Assembly: GCA_963658085.1 (NCBI GenBank)
Contig: CAVKOU010000010.1
Span: 3,271 to 67,270, forward strand
Direction of reading: 5' to 3'
Length of the DNA: 64,000 nt
DNA from: CAKRJP01 sp963658085
GTDB taxonomy: Bacteria > Bacillota > Clostridia > Lachnospirales > Lachnospiraceae
The stretch's first letter is position 1; every line of letters begins with the position of its first letter. The position numbers and the translations under genes are program-made. The notes beneath the pieces were generated by a model. The model searched no databases. It was not told the origin of the DNA and worked only from the letters and a program-made list of their open reading frames with translations. Shown here in pieces: positions 26,785 through 35,604 of the stretch.

Positions 26785-28023
26785 TTATAAAACTTTACCA
26801 CAAAGTTCCTTTGGGACATAAGCATGGACATAAATCCCATCCTCCCCGTAAACTTCTTTCAAAAGCTCTCCATATTTCCGAATCAGTTGGATCTTTCCTG
26901 CCTCCTGATAATCATAAGTTCTCTCAATTTCTACCTTCTGTTCCCGAAGGAGATTTTCAATAGCCTCCAAAAGATCAGAAAGCCCCTTCCCTGTTTTTGC
27001 AGAAACTCGAACCGTAGTCTCAGCCTTAAAATCTCTGAGAATCATATCTTCCTTAAGGCGATCCTGTTTATTAAATATGGTTATAACCGGCTTGTCTGTC
27101 ACTCCAAGATTTCCGAGGGTTTCATATACCGTATACATCTGCTCATCCATCTGAGGGTTTGATACGTCCACCACATGAAGGATTAAATCTGCATACTTTG
27201 CCTCCTCTAAGGTACTTCTAAAAGCCTCGATCAAATGATGAGGAAGCTTTCTGATAAATCCAACAGTGTCTGTAAGGAGAACCTCCTGCCCACTTGGAAG
27301 CTTGCATCCTCTGGTGGTTGGATCCAGAGTCGCAAACAGCTTATCTTCCGCCAAAATCCCTGCTCCCGTTAAGGTATTTAAAAGTGTGGATTTCCCTGCA
27401 TTGGTATAACCTACGATAGCTGCCACCGGAGCATGACTTTTATTTCTATGTTCCCTGGTAACTTCCCTGTGTCGTTTTACCTCTTTAAGCTCCCTATTTA
27501 GTTGGGAAATGCGGTTCTTAATAAGTCTTCGATCAATCTCCAGTTTCTTCTCACCGGGACCTCTTGTACCGATTCCTCCTCCAAGTCTGGACATCGCTGT
27601 TCCAAAACCGGTAAGCCTTGTAGCTCTGTATTTTAACTGAGCAAGTTCTACCTGAATTTTACCCTCACTGGTGGATGCTCTTGCGGCAAAAATATCCAGA
27701 ATGATCAAAGTCCGATCCATAACTTTTACATCTAATACATCCTGCAGATTCTTCATCTGTACCGGTGAAAGTTCGTCATCACATACGATTCCTGTAGCTT
27801 CCGTCTCCCAAATAAGATCTATAAGCTCCTCGATCTTTCCTTTTCCGATGTATGTACCGGGATGGATTTGTTCTCTATTTTGGATCAATCTTCCCACACA
27901 GACAGCTCCCGCTGTTTTCACCAGTTCATTTAATTCATCCAGAGATTCCTCCACATGGTCATTGTCATTTATACTGACACCTACTAAGATCACTCGCTCT
28001 GTCTCTTTTTTTAATTCAATCAT
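26785..28023 (-). CDS. hflX: Ribosome-associated GTPase HflX
   Basis: GTPase that splits stalled or stressed ribosomes. 412 residues: the HflX N domain with GTYIGKGKIEEL (about 57-68), a glycine-rich GGGIGTRGPGE linker near 148-158, then the G domain with G1 GYTNAGKSTLL (about 206-216), G3 DTVGFIRKLP and G4 FNKQD. It directly follows the TPR lipoprotein gene without a gap, at the end of hisH-hisF-ung-TPR-hflX. Confidence 0.95.
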   Translation of the reverse strand: MIELKKETERVILVGVSINDNDHVEESLDELNELVKTAGAVCVGRLIQNREQIHPGTYIGKGKIEELIDLIWETEATGIVCDDELSPVQMKNLQDVLDVKVMDRTLIILDIFAARASTSEGKIQVELAQLKYRATRLTGFGTAMSRLGGGIGTRGPGEKKLEIDRRLIKNRISQLNRELKEVKRHREVTREHRNKSHAPVAAIVGYTNAGKSTLLNTLTGAGILAEDKLFATLDPTTRGCKLPSGQEVLLTDTVGFIRKLPHHLIEAFRSTLEEAKYADLILHVVDVSNPQMDEQMYTVYETLGNLGVTDKPVITIFNKQDRLKEDMILRDFKAETTVRVSAKTGKGLSDLLEAIENLLREQKVEIERTYDYQEAGKIQLIRKYGELLKEVYGEDGIYVHAYVPKELCGKVL

Positions 28024-28551
28024 CTATCTCGTACTCCAAAATGTATTCGCTTCTTTTGCCACTTCGTCATCCGGATACTTCTGCACATATTCCGAAAGTT
28101 TACTCTTTACTGTGTCAACATCTCCGTTTCCCTCGTAGGCTAAGATCAGATTGTAAGAAGCCTCCTTGATTAGATCATCGCTAATTTCCGTATCTTCCAA
28201 GGCCTTTTCAAAATAAGTAATGGCATCGGTATAGTTTTGGAGATTTAAAGCACTGCACCCCATAAGATTATAAAGGGTTCCATCCTCTTTAGCTCCTGCA
28301 TTTAAGGCACTGTTAAAGGCCGCTAAGGAGCCTGCATAATCCTGCTGTTCCCATTTTGCCATTCCGATTCCCCGATAGGCATCTGCCACATTAATATCTT
28401 CCTCGATCGCTTTCTCAAAAGAGGCAATGGCATTGTCATAGTCCTTGTTCTGTAAATACTCCACTCCGGCCTCTGAAGGATTCAAACTGCAACCCGTAAG
28501 AATGCCAACGGAAACTACAGCAATTATCAACAATTTACAAATTTTCTTCAT
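28024..28551 (-). CDS. TPR-repeat lipoprotein
   Basis: 175 residues starting at MKKICKLLIIAVVSV. The longer GTG start one codon earlier is less likely, because AGAGG lies 7 bases from the ATG. Signal peptide with lipobox LTGC (Cys about residue 21), then at least three tetratricopeptide repeats (for example YDNAIASFEKAIEEDINVAD and the following YAGSLAAFNSAL and YTDAITYFEKAL units). Anchored outside the membrane, probably as a protein-binding scaffold. The stop abuts the hflX start. Confidence 0.88.
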   Translation of the reverse strand: MKKICKLLIIAVVSVGILTGCSLNPSEAGVEYLQNKDYDNAIASFEKAIEEDINVADAYRGIGMAKWEQQDYAGSLAAFNSALNAGAKEDGTLYNLMGCSALNLQNYTDAITYFEKALEDTEISDDLIKEASYNLILAYEGNGDVDTVKSKLSEYVQKYPDDEVAKEANTFWSTR

Positions 28552-28562
28552 CACTTTTCCTC

Positions 28563-29231
28563 TTATTCAATCTGCCAATCCACTGGTTCTACCCCATGGC
28601 TTATCAAGAATTCATTTGTCTGACTAAAGGGCTTGCTTCCAAAGAATCCTCGATAAGCCGACAACGGACTGGGATGAGGCGCCTTTAGGATCAGATGATT
28701 AGGATTATTCAACATCCTCGCTTTTTTCTGAGCAGGACTTCCCCACAAAATAAATACAATGGGGCGATTCTCTTCATTTAAAACCTTTATAGCCGCATCC
28801 GTAAATTCCTCCCATCCGATTCCTCTGTGGGAATTTGCCTCATGAGCTCTCACCGTAAGAACGGTGTTGAGCATAAGAACTCCCTGGTTCGCCCATTTCG
28901 TAAGACATCCATGGTTTGGAATCTCACATCCCAAGTCATCATGAAGTTCTTTATAAATATTTACCAGGGAAGGAGGAACATCTACTCCTTTTTGAACAGA
29001 AAAGCAAAGACCGTGGGCCTGTCCTACATTGTGATAAGGATCTTGTCCTAAGATCACTACCTTCACTTGGCTTAAAGGCGTCAAATGAAAGGCATTAAAG
29101 ATATCATCTGCCGGCGGGAAAATCTGCCTTGTGCTATATTCACTTTTAACTTTTTCAAATAAATCTTTATAATAAGGTTTCTTAAATTCTCCCTGGAGAG
29201 CCTCTAACCAGTCATTGTTGATTGCTGCCAT
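28563..29231 (-). CDS. ung: Uracil-DNA glycosylase (family 1)
   Basis: Removes uracil from DNA. 222 residues, standard length. The water-activating loop is VILGQDPYHNVGQAHGL (about 59-75, Asp catalytic), the uracil-binding part is LMLNTVLTV, and the DNA intercalation loop HPSPLSAYRGFFG (about 185-197) has the catalytic His. Located 11 bp upstream of the TPR lipoprotein gene. Confidence 0.97.
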   Translation of the reverse strand: MAAINNDWLEALQGEFKKPYYKDLFEKVKSEYSTRQIFPPADDIFNAFHLTPLSQVKVVILGQDPYHNVGQAHGLCFSVQKGVDVPPSLVNIYKELHDDLGCEIPNHGCLTKWANQGVLMLNTVLTVRAHEANSHRGIGWEEFTDAAIKVLNEENRPIVFILWGSPAQKKARMLNNPNHLILKAPHPSPLSAYRGFFGSKPFSQTNEFLISHGVEPVDWQIE

Positions 29232-29287
29232 ATTTTCCCCTTCAAATCACATATTATATGCTTTCAAAATGAAATATCCTGCCAAAC

Positions 29288-30049
29288 TTACAGTCTGACA
29301 GAAATATCTCTACTTTGCAAATATTCTTTTACTTCTTTAATTTCCAATTCCTTATAGTGGAACAAGGATGCTGCAAGAGCCGCATCGGCGCCCCCCACTG
29401 TCAAGGCATCATAAAAATGTTCCAGATTTCCCGCACCTCCGGAGGCAATGACAGGAATCGGCACAGCGTCTGCGATCTGTCTTGTAAGTTCCAGATCATA
29501 ACCTGCCTTCGTGCCGTCGCAGTCCATGCTGGTAAGCAGAATCTCTCCGGCTCCAAGTTCTGCCACCTTCACAGCCCACTCTACTGCATCGATACCTACG
29601 TCAATACGCCCACCGTTCTTATAAATATTCCATCCGCTGCCGTCTGCCCGCTTCTTGGCATCAATAGCCACAACCACGCACTGGCTACCAAATTTGTCTG
29701 CCGCATCAGAAATCAGTCTCGGGGTATTGATGGCTGAAGAATTAATGGAAATTTTGTCAGCACCCTCTCTTAAAAGCACTTTAAAATCTTCTACGGTACG
29801 GATTCCGCCACCAACAGTAAAGGGAATAAAAATATTCTCTGCTACTTTTCTTACCATGTCTATCACCGTATTTCTGGCATCGGAAGAAGCGGTAATATCT
29901 AAGAAGGTAAGCTCATCGGCTCCCGCCTTGTCATAGGCCATACCGATTTCTACCGGATCTCCGGCATCTTTTAGGTCTACAAAATTCACACCCTTCACTA
30001 CCCGACCGTTATTTACATCCAGACATGGGATAATTCTTTTTGTATGCAT
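29288..30049 (-). CDS. hisF: Imidazole glycerol phosphate synthase, cyclase subunit
   Basis: Closes the imidazole ring in histidine synthesis using ammonia from HisH. 253 residues, a TIM barrel with catalytic Asp in IPCLDVNNGRVVKG (about residue 11) and in VVAIDAKK (about 130). Phosphate sites are GGGIRT and ASGGAGN. It follows hisH by 68 bp; no other his genes are in the window. Confidence 0.97.
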   Translation of the reverse strand: MHTKRIIPCLDVNNGRVVKGVNFVDLKDAGDPVEIGMAYDKAGADELTFLDITASSDARNTVIDMVRKVAENIFIPFTVGGGIRTVEDFKVLLREGADKISINSSAINTPRLISDAADKFGSQCVVVAIDAKKRADGSGWNIYKNGGRIDVGIDAVEWAVKVAELGAGEILLTSMDCDGTKAGYDLELTRQIADAVPIPVIASGGAGNLEHFYDALTVGGADAALAASLFHYKELEIKEVKEYLQSRDISVRL

Positions 30050-30117
30050 AATCTAAGTTCTCCTATCTACTATCCTTTGTAACCACAATTTTGTAAACTT
30101 TAATCTTTCTATAGTCC

Positions 30118-30723
30118 TTAAATATTTACAAAATTCTTCAATATCTGCATTCCCACATCACTGCTCTTTTCCGGATGGAACTGGCAGGCAAATACATTCC
30201 CCTGCTCTACAGAAGCATGAATCAGGGTGCTATACTCTGTAGTCGCTGTAACAATATGATCATCTTCAGCCTTCAAGTAATAGGAATGTACAAAATATAC
30301 ATAAGAATCTTCAGGAATTCCTTTAAAGAGTCTTCCCCGGTTAGGATATTTCAAAGAATTCCATCCCATATGAGGGATCTTTAATCCTTCCTTGTCTGGA
30401 ATCCGAAGAATCTCGCCTTTCAAAACTCCAAGACCGGAAACCCCCGGTGTCTCATCACTTTTTTCAAATAGCAACTGGAGACCTAAGCAGATTCCAAGAA
30501 GAGGAATCTCTTGTTTTGCCACCTCATGGATTACCGAATCCAATCCGTACTGTCTTAACTTTCCCATGGCATCTCCAAAAGCTCCTACGCCAGGAAGAAT
30601 CACTTTGTCTGCCGAAAGGATTTTCTTCGAATCTCTTGTAACGCAAACCTCCTGGCCTAAATATTCCATGGCCTTCTCCACGCTTTTAATATTCCCAGCA
30701 TCGTAATCAATTATTGCAATCAT
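30118..30723 (-). CDS. hisH: Imidazole glycerol phosphate synthase, glutamine amidotransferase subunit
   Basis: Class I amidotransferase supplying ammonia to HisF. 201 residues from MIAIIDYDAGNIKSVEKA, the family's normal N-terminus; an in-frame start 15 codons earlier would add residues not typical of HisH. The nucleophile Cys is in LLGICLGLQLLF (about residue 80); His and Glu are in CQFHPEKSSDVG (about 180). Confidence 0.95.
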   Translation of the reverse strand: MIAIIDYDAGNIKSVEKAMEYLGQEVCVTRDSKKILSADKVILPGVGAFGDAMGKLRQYGLDSVIHEVAKQEIPLLGICLGLQLLFEKSDETPGVSGLGVLKGEILRIPDKEGLKIPHMGWNSLKYPNRGRLFKGIPEDSYVYFVHSYYLKAEDDHIVTATTEYSTLIHASVEQGNVFACQFHPEKSSDVGMQILKNFVNI

Positions 30724-30791
30724 GAATATTCTCTCTTTCCTACTTATTCCTCTTTCCCAGGTCCCCACCTTTGGCTTGTAACATACTAGAC

Positions 30792-32402
30792 CTATTCTAC
30801 CCCGAGCTCAAACCAAAATTCAACACCATTGTCATAATTTTTCACACCATATTCCTGATGAAGGGATCGCATAATAGCTTTTACAATAGAAAGACCAATG
30901 CCATTTCCTCCATATTCTCTGGTATGAGCTTTGTCGACCTTATAGAATTTATCCCAGATATGCGCAAGATCATCCTCCGGAATCGGAGTTCCTGTGTTAA
31001 ATACACTGATTCTTGCTTTAGAATCTTCTATCTTAATCTTTACTTCAATGACTTTCTCCCCATCTAAATGATGAAAAGCATTGCTTACATAGTTTCGGAT
31101 CACCTGTTCAACTTTAAATGCATCTGCCCATACATAGACCGGTGTTTCCTGTCTGAAGATTACCTTGGCATCATCCTGTTGCGCCATAATCTGCATATTC
31201 GAAAGGACACTTCTGATAATTTCTGTAACATCAAACTTTTCAAATACCAGATCATCCTCTCCAAATTCCAACTGATTCAAGGTCAAAAGATTCTTTACCA
31301 TCTGATTCATCTTGTCAGCTTCATCCATAATAACACTACAATAGTAGGCTCGATCCTCCGGATCATCACTGATTCCTTCTTTCAACCCTTCCGCATATCC
31401 CTGGATCAAAGCGATTGGTGTTTTTAGTTCATGAGAAACATTCCCTAAAAACTCATTTCGCATTTCTTCCATCTGTTCTTTCTGCTGAATATCCTTCTTT
31501 AAGCTATTATTTGCTTTCTTTAGTTCTGAAATAGTGCTTTCAAGTTTCTCTGACATACGGTTGAAATTGTCTCCCAGTTCTCCGATCTCATCCTTACCAC
31601 CACTGGTATATTTCGCTTCAAAATCAAGATCCGCCATGCGATCAGAAAGATCTGCCAATTCCTTAATTGGTGCCGTTAATCGTCTTGCAAAAAGCCATGC
31701 CAGGAATAAAATAACTACCATTAAGAAACAACCAATAGCAAGAAAGAATCGATTGGAAATAGCCACACTTTCCTCAATACTCTCTAAAGGGCTTCGTACT
31801 ATAAAACCGCTGGTATCATCACATTTTCCGTACATTTCCAAATAATCCGTATTATTTACAGGATCCTTCGTCTGTATTACGCAATAATTATCTTCATTAG
31901 ATAATATCTTTTTTGTTGATCCATCTTTTTTTTCAAAAATCTCCGGTTGATCTTTCGAAGATTTTTCATCACCATTATCACTCTGGGAGTGACTGTCATC
32001 TTGAGTCTCTTCACTATCTTGCATCTGTTCGTTACTCTCTGCCTGGTCATCCAAGAAATCCTGCTCGATATAATGGCGCAGCATCTGGTTGGAAAGAGAA
32101 TCCTTATCATGAACATTGGTATAAAAAATTCCGGAGCTTGCATCTGTTACAAGAAAAGACAGATTATACTTCTCTGCCAAATGCACCAGCTCCATATAGG
32201 TATCCTCATCCTCTAACTTTCCATTGGTAGTAGCTTTATTAAGAGCTTCATACATTTCCTGAAACTGACCTTCCTTATCTCGCAGATAATAGCTCTTTAG
32301 AAAATTAATATTCAAAAAAAGGAATGCCAATACCAGCAATGCTAAAAGTCCGGAAAAAACGATCATTAATTGGGTTTTGACTTTAAATCTTCCTCGAATC
32401 AC
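30792..32402 (-). CDS. Two-component sensor histidine kinase (HAMP, HisKA type)
   Basis: 536 residues: TM1 (about 12-32), an extracellular sensing loop (about 33-210) with an acidic, Ser-rich stretch near 130-150, TM2 (about 215-240), HAMP (about 240-295), a coiled coil, and HisKA with phospho-acceptor NVSHELKTPIAL near 325. The ATPase domain has NAFHHLDGEK (N box) and GGNGIGLSI near 500. It overlaps its response regulator by 4 bp. Signal not evident. Confidence 0.93.
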   Translation of the reverse strand: MIRGRFKVKTQLMIVFSGLLALLVLAFLFLNINFLKSYYLRDKEGQFQEMYEALNKATTNGKLEDEDTYMELVHLAEKYNLSFLVTDASSGIFYTNVHDKDSLSNQMLRHYIEQDFLDDQAESNEQMQDSEETQDDSHSQSDNGDEKSSKDQPEIFEKKDGSTKKILSNEDNYCVIQTKDPVNNTDYLEMYGKCDDTSGFIVRSPLESIEESVAISNRFFLAIGCFLMVVILFLAWLFARRLTAPIKELADLSDRMADLDFEAKYTSGGKDEIGELGDNFNRMSEKLESTISELKKANNSLKKDIQQKEQMEEMRNEFLGNVSHELKTPIALIQGYAEGLKEGISDDPEDRAYYCSVIMDEADKMNQMVKNLLTLNQLEFGEDDLVFEKFDVTEIIRSVLSNMQIMAQQDDAKVIFRQETPVYVWADAFKVEQVIRNYVSNAFHHLDGEKVIEVKIKIEDSKARISVFNTGTPIPEDDLAHIWDKFYKVDKAHTREYGGNGIGLSIVKAIMRSLHQEYGVKNYDNGVEFWFELGVE

Positions 32403-33082
32403 TCTTTATCCACCTCGAATTTATACCCCATACCCCAAATGGTCTTAATATAGTTTCCCTTATCTTTCAATTTGCTTCTAAGCTTCTTTACATGGGTGTC
32501 AATGGTTCTTGCATCTCCAAAATAATCATAGTTCCATACGTTATTTAGAATCTTTTCTCTTGACAAAGCAATTCCCTGGTTATCAATAAAATATGCTAAA
32601 AGCTCAAATTCCTTAAAGCTAAGTTCCAGTTCCTCACCGTCTAGTTTCACCTGATGCGCTGCCTTATCAAGAGTAATACCTCCTACATCCACTGCATCTG
32701 CAGCCGACAAAGTATTCGATCGTCTAAGAATCGCCCCAACTCTTGCCACTAAAATCTTGGGACTAAAAGGCTTGGAAATATATTCATCTACTCCTAAATC
32801 AAAACCTTGTAGCTCATCTCGTTCCTCGGATCTTGCCGTCAACATAATAATCGGCACCTGAGAGGACTGTCGAATTTCTCTACAGGTCTGCCATCCGTCC
32901 ATCTTCGGCATCATAACATCCAAGATTACCAGACCAATCTCCTTTTCCTGATAGAAAATTTCCATAGCCTCCATGCCATTTGCCGCCTCTAAAACTTCAT
33001 ATCCTTCCCGGTCCAAAAAATCTCTTACCAGTTTTCGCATTCTGCTCTCATCATCTACAACTAATATTTTAATCTTATCCAT
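32399..33082 (-). CDS. OmpR/PhoB-family response regulator
   Basis: 227 residues: receiver domain with the phosphorylated Asp in LVILDVMMPKMDGW (about residue 54), Lys in SKPFSPKI, then a winged helix (about 128-225, with FDGDARTIDTHVKKLR-like DYFGDARTIDTHVK). Upstream gene of the pair; GGAGG ribosome site. Runs just behind the tmRNA terminator. Confidence 0.95.
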   Translation of the reverse strand: MDKIKILVVDDESRMRKLVRDFLDREGYEVLEAANGMEAMEIFYQEKEIGLVILDVMMPKMDGWQTCREIRQSSQVPIIMLTARSEERDELQGFDLGVDEYISKPFSPKILVARVGAILRRSNTLSAADAVDVGGITLDKAAHQVKLDGEELELSFKEFELLAYFIDNQGIALSREKILNNVWNYDYFGDARTIDTHVKKLRSKLKDKGNYIKTIWGMGYKFEVDKE

Positions 33083-33183
33083 GGAAACCTCCTGTTATCT
33101 CACGACTTCTTGCCTTTATTTTCATTATTTTCAATTTGATGCTTCTATCATACATGAATTTTATGGTAAATGTGTGAAAAAAA

Positions 33184-33213
33184 GCCGTATCCAAGAAAAT
33201 CCTTGAATACGGC
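33184..33213 (-). terminator. Terminator of ssrA
   Basis: 12-bp stem GCCGTATTCAAG/CTTGGATACGGC (one wobble) with a 6-base loop and seven T on the minus strand, 8 bases after the mature tmRNA 3' end. Confidence 0.88.
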
Positions 33214-33221
33214 CTAAGAAG

Positions 33222-33568
33222 TGGACCTGGCGGGAATCGAACCCGCGTCCGAAAGCTCATCCATCAGAGCATCTCCCATCACAGTCATTATATTGACATT
33301 CCCTCCATCAATCACCTAATGACAGGTTACTGACTTTAGTAGCTTCATAAAATCTTCCATCTCCTCAAAGCTTTGGAAACGAAGTGCTCCGCAAGTTTGA
33401 AGCCGTTACCTTAAGCAGCGGATGACCTAAGGACGACTGCTGCCGAAATTAGGCAGCGTACGCTAAATTTTCGTCTGCGTTTAAATTTAAAATGGAACTT
33501 TTATCGTAGTGTCCCACTACGGATGGCTTCTCCAACTTCCAAACCCCCGTCGAAACCAGTACAAGCCC
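33222..33568 (-). ncRNA. ssrA: Transfer-messenger RNA (tmRNA)
   Basis: Rescues stalled ribosomes with SmpB. The 5' end GGGCTTG pairs with the 3' acceptor strand CAGGTCC (two wobbles). The T arm is GCGGG-TTCGATT-CCCGC and the 5' domain has the conserved GTTTCGACGGG. The reading frame resumed at GCA encodes ADENLAYAA followed by TAA, and a GCTGCC/GGCAGC hairpin follows the stop, as in other tmRNAs. After the discriminator A the genome reads CTT, so the CCA end is not encoded. Length about 347 bases. Confidence 0.95.
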
Positions 33569-33594
33569 TGGTTAGTACAGACGTTTTCTTTATT

Positions 33595-33623
33595 ATTCTA
33601 AATGGAATATTAAAAGGTGTCAA
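33595..33623 (-). promoter_or_regulatory. Promoter of ssrA
   Basis: Perfect TTGACA (33618-33623), 17-bp spacer, TAGAAT (33595-33600) on the minus strand. The expected start is about 20 bases before the mature 5' end, consistent with RNase P trimming. The -35 box lies just after the YoaK-like stop codon. Confidence 0.8.
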
Positions 33624-33625
33624 CC

Positions 33626-34351
33626 CTAATGTCCCATAGGTTTTTGCTTTAATCTCTCACTTCCGTTTGCTTTATCATCGTAAACCATCATTACAAAAAG
33701 CACCACTAAAGGAATTGCTGTAATCCAGATGGCCCTGCCTTCCATACGATGGCAGAAGACTGTACCAAGTACAGCACCTGTAAGAAAACACAACAACATA
33801 CATATATGTTTCTTTAATTTGGTTCTATGACTTTTATCTTCCCTGTTCCAATGGCGAATTTCTTTTGCCAGTCCAATACCGATCTGACGAATGTGATTGG
33901 TTGCAAATGTGGTGGCCATAGGGGTTCCCTGGGCCTGTCTGAATGTGGTAAATTGCATAGAAGCAATTACATTAATGGCGATCTGAGAAATCTGCACCGG
34001 GGCAGATTCCGGAACAAATCCAAGGAAGAGCACCACCAAAATCTCAATTCCGATTAACAACGTATCCCATCGGATCTTCAAATTATTCTTCACAGGATTC
34101 GGTAATAATTCCGATATAATCGCACCTGCCAAGTAAGCCGAAATTGGAATCAAATAATAAACCGCCTGATGGACCTCTCCTGATCCGATGGCCATACCAA
34201 GAAGAACTACGTTTCCGGTTTGGGCATTACAGAAGACATTTCCCCTAAGTAAATAAGTAAAGGATCCCCAAAATCCAGCTACCGTCATCAGCGTGTAAAA
34301 TACCCAATTTCGTTCACATACTAAGTATTTGTTATTTCTGGTTGTATTCAT
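33626..34351 (-). CDS. YoaK family (DUF1275) membrane protein
   Basis: 241 residues with about six hydrophobic segments. LRGNVFCNAQTGNVVLLGMAIG (about 35-56) and TFRQAQGTPMATTFATNHIRQIG (about 135-155) are DUF1275 hallmarks. Function unknown in this family. It sits with the TRIC-like gene between smpB and ssrA and ends 3 bases before the ssrA -35 box. Confidence 0.9.
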   Translation of the reverse strand: MNTTRNNKYLVCERNWVFYTLMTVAGFWGSFTYLLRGNVFCNAQTGNVVLLGMAIGSGEVHQAVYYLIPISAYLAGAIISELLPNPVKNNLKIRWDTLLIGIEILVVLFLGFVPESAPVQISQIAINVIASMQFTTFRQAQGTPMATTFATNHIRQIGIGLAKEIRHWNREDKSHRTKLKKHICMLLCFLTGAVLGTVFCHRMEGRAIWITAIPLVVLFVMMVYDDKANGSERLKQKPMGH

Positions 34352-34367
34352 AATTCATCTCTCATTT

Positions 34368-35024
34368 TCATTTTTCTTCTATACCTGAAATCTTTGGCAG
34401 ATCCCAGCGAAAATATGCCGCCATAAAGCGCACTGCCAGGGTGACAATAAATCCTGCCATCATGGCCTCGTTAGCTCCCAGTACCTTCCATAGAATTCCG
34501 GTAGCAAGACCTCCCAAAATACAGGCACAGGCATAGACTTGTTTTACAAAGATCATAGGCATCTCCTGGGCAAATACATCCCGCAGGAGACCTCCGCCCA
34601 CTCCTGTGAGAGCTCCTAAGAATACTACCAAAAACAAGTTCTTATAGCCGGCAGACACCATACCGGCATTCACGCCGTCTACCGTAAAAGCAGCAAGTCC
34701 CAAGCTATCACATAGAAACAAAATCTTTTCATTAAAAACGACATATTTGCTTTTCTTCCCCTGATTTTTCTTTTCAAAGAAGAAAAAGCCAAATACCAAA
34801 ATGGCTGTCACTGCTGAGATCAATACATAAAAGGGATCTCGAAACATTTGGGGTGGATTTTTTCCGATGATCAGATCACGAATCAGTCCCCCTCCGGTGG
34901 CGGTAGTAAGTGCCAGGATACATACCCCAAATATATCCATCTTCTTTCGAATGGCAACCATGGCTCCCGATATTGCAAAGGCTACAGTCCCCACTACATC
35001 CATTACAAATACAAAACTATCCAT
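34368..35024 (-). CDS. UPF0126/TRIC-type membrane protein (YicG/YadS family)
   Basis: About 218 residues with seven membrane helices and two glycine-rich repeats (SGAMVAIRKKMDIFG with TATGGGLIRDL; DGVNAGM with GVGGGLLRDV). This internal duplication is the UPF0126 signature and matches prokaryotic TRIC cation channels. The ATG at 35024 is preferred over a GTG six codons upstream, because GAGAGG lies between them. Gap of 16 bp to the YoaK-like gene. Confidence 0.88.
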   Translation of the reverse strand: MDSFVFVMDVVGTVAFAISGAMVAIRKKMDIFGVCILALTTATGGGLIRDLIIGKNPPQMFRDPFYVLISAVTAILVFGFFFFEKKNQGKKSKYVVFNEKILFLCDSLGLAAFTVDGVNAGMVSAGYKNLFLVVFLGALTGVGGGLLRDVFAQEMPMIFVKQVYACACILGGLATGILWKVLGANEAMMAGFIVTLAVRFMAAYFRWDLPKISGIEEK

Positions 35025-35085
35025 TCCCCATATTCCTCTCACATACCAATATTTCTACAAAATCTATATATATTTCATCAAAGTA

Positions 35086-35559
35086 CTATCCAAAATTGCG
35101 AATCTTAAAGTCTCTTTGAGCCTCTCGCTGCTGGTCCTTCTTGGCGATATCCTGGCGTTTGTCATAGAGTTTTTTTCCTTTTGCAATACCGATTTCCACC
35201 TTTACAAGGCTGCCTTTAAAATAAACTCGTAGAGGCATGATTGTAATTCCTTTTTCCTTAGTCTGTCCCACTAATTTATTGATCTCGGATTTGTGAAGCA
35301 AAAGTTTTCGCACCCGCATAGGATCCTTATTGAATATATTTCCCTTTTCATAGGGACTGATATGCATTCCATAAACAAAAACCTCTCCGTTTTCCACCCG
35401 GATAAAAGCCTCCTTAATGCTGCACTTTCCCATACGTAAGGACTTTACCTCTGTACCATGAAGACTGATGCCAGCCTCAAATTTATCCAGGATAAAGTAA
35501 TCATGATATGCTTTTTTATTGTTGGCGATCAACTTGCCGTCGCTTTTTGCTTTAGCCAT
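35086..35559 (-). CDS. smpB: tmRNA-binding protein SmpB
   Basis: 157 residues from MAKAKSDGKLIANNKKAY; AAGGAG precedes this ATG and the longer frame start is ignored. LEAGI/FEAGISLHGTEVKSLR (about 25-40) and RVRKLLLHKSEI near 80 are SmpB motifs, and the basic C-terminal tail (KLYDKRQDIAKKDQQRE) enters the decoding site in place of an mRNA. Placed 45 bp after rnr, with ssrA 1.5 kb downstream. Confidence 0.96.
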   Translation of the reverse strand: MAKAKSDGKLIANNKKAYHDYFILDKFEAGISLHGTEVKSLRMGKCSIKEAFIRVENGEVFVYGMHISPYEKGNIFNKDPMRVRKLLLHKSEINKLVGQTKEKGITIMPLRVYFKGSLVKVEIGIAKGKKLYDKRQDIAKKDQQREAQRDFKIRNFG

Positions 35560-35604
35560 ATAATTTATACTCCTTTTCAAAATAAAAGTCAAAAGACAAA
35601 CAAT

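Noticed and set aside
33222..33300. tRNA gene at the T-arm-like sequence
   Set aside because: The T arm and acceptor belong to the 3' end of tmRNA; no anticodon arm is present.
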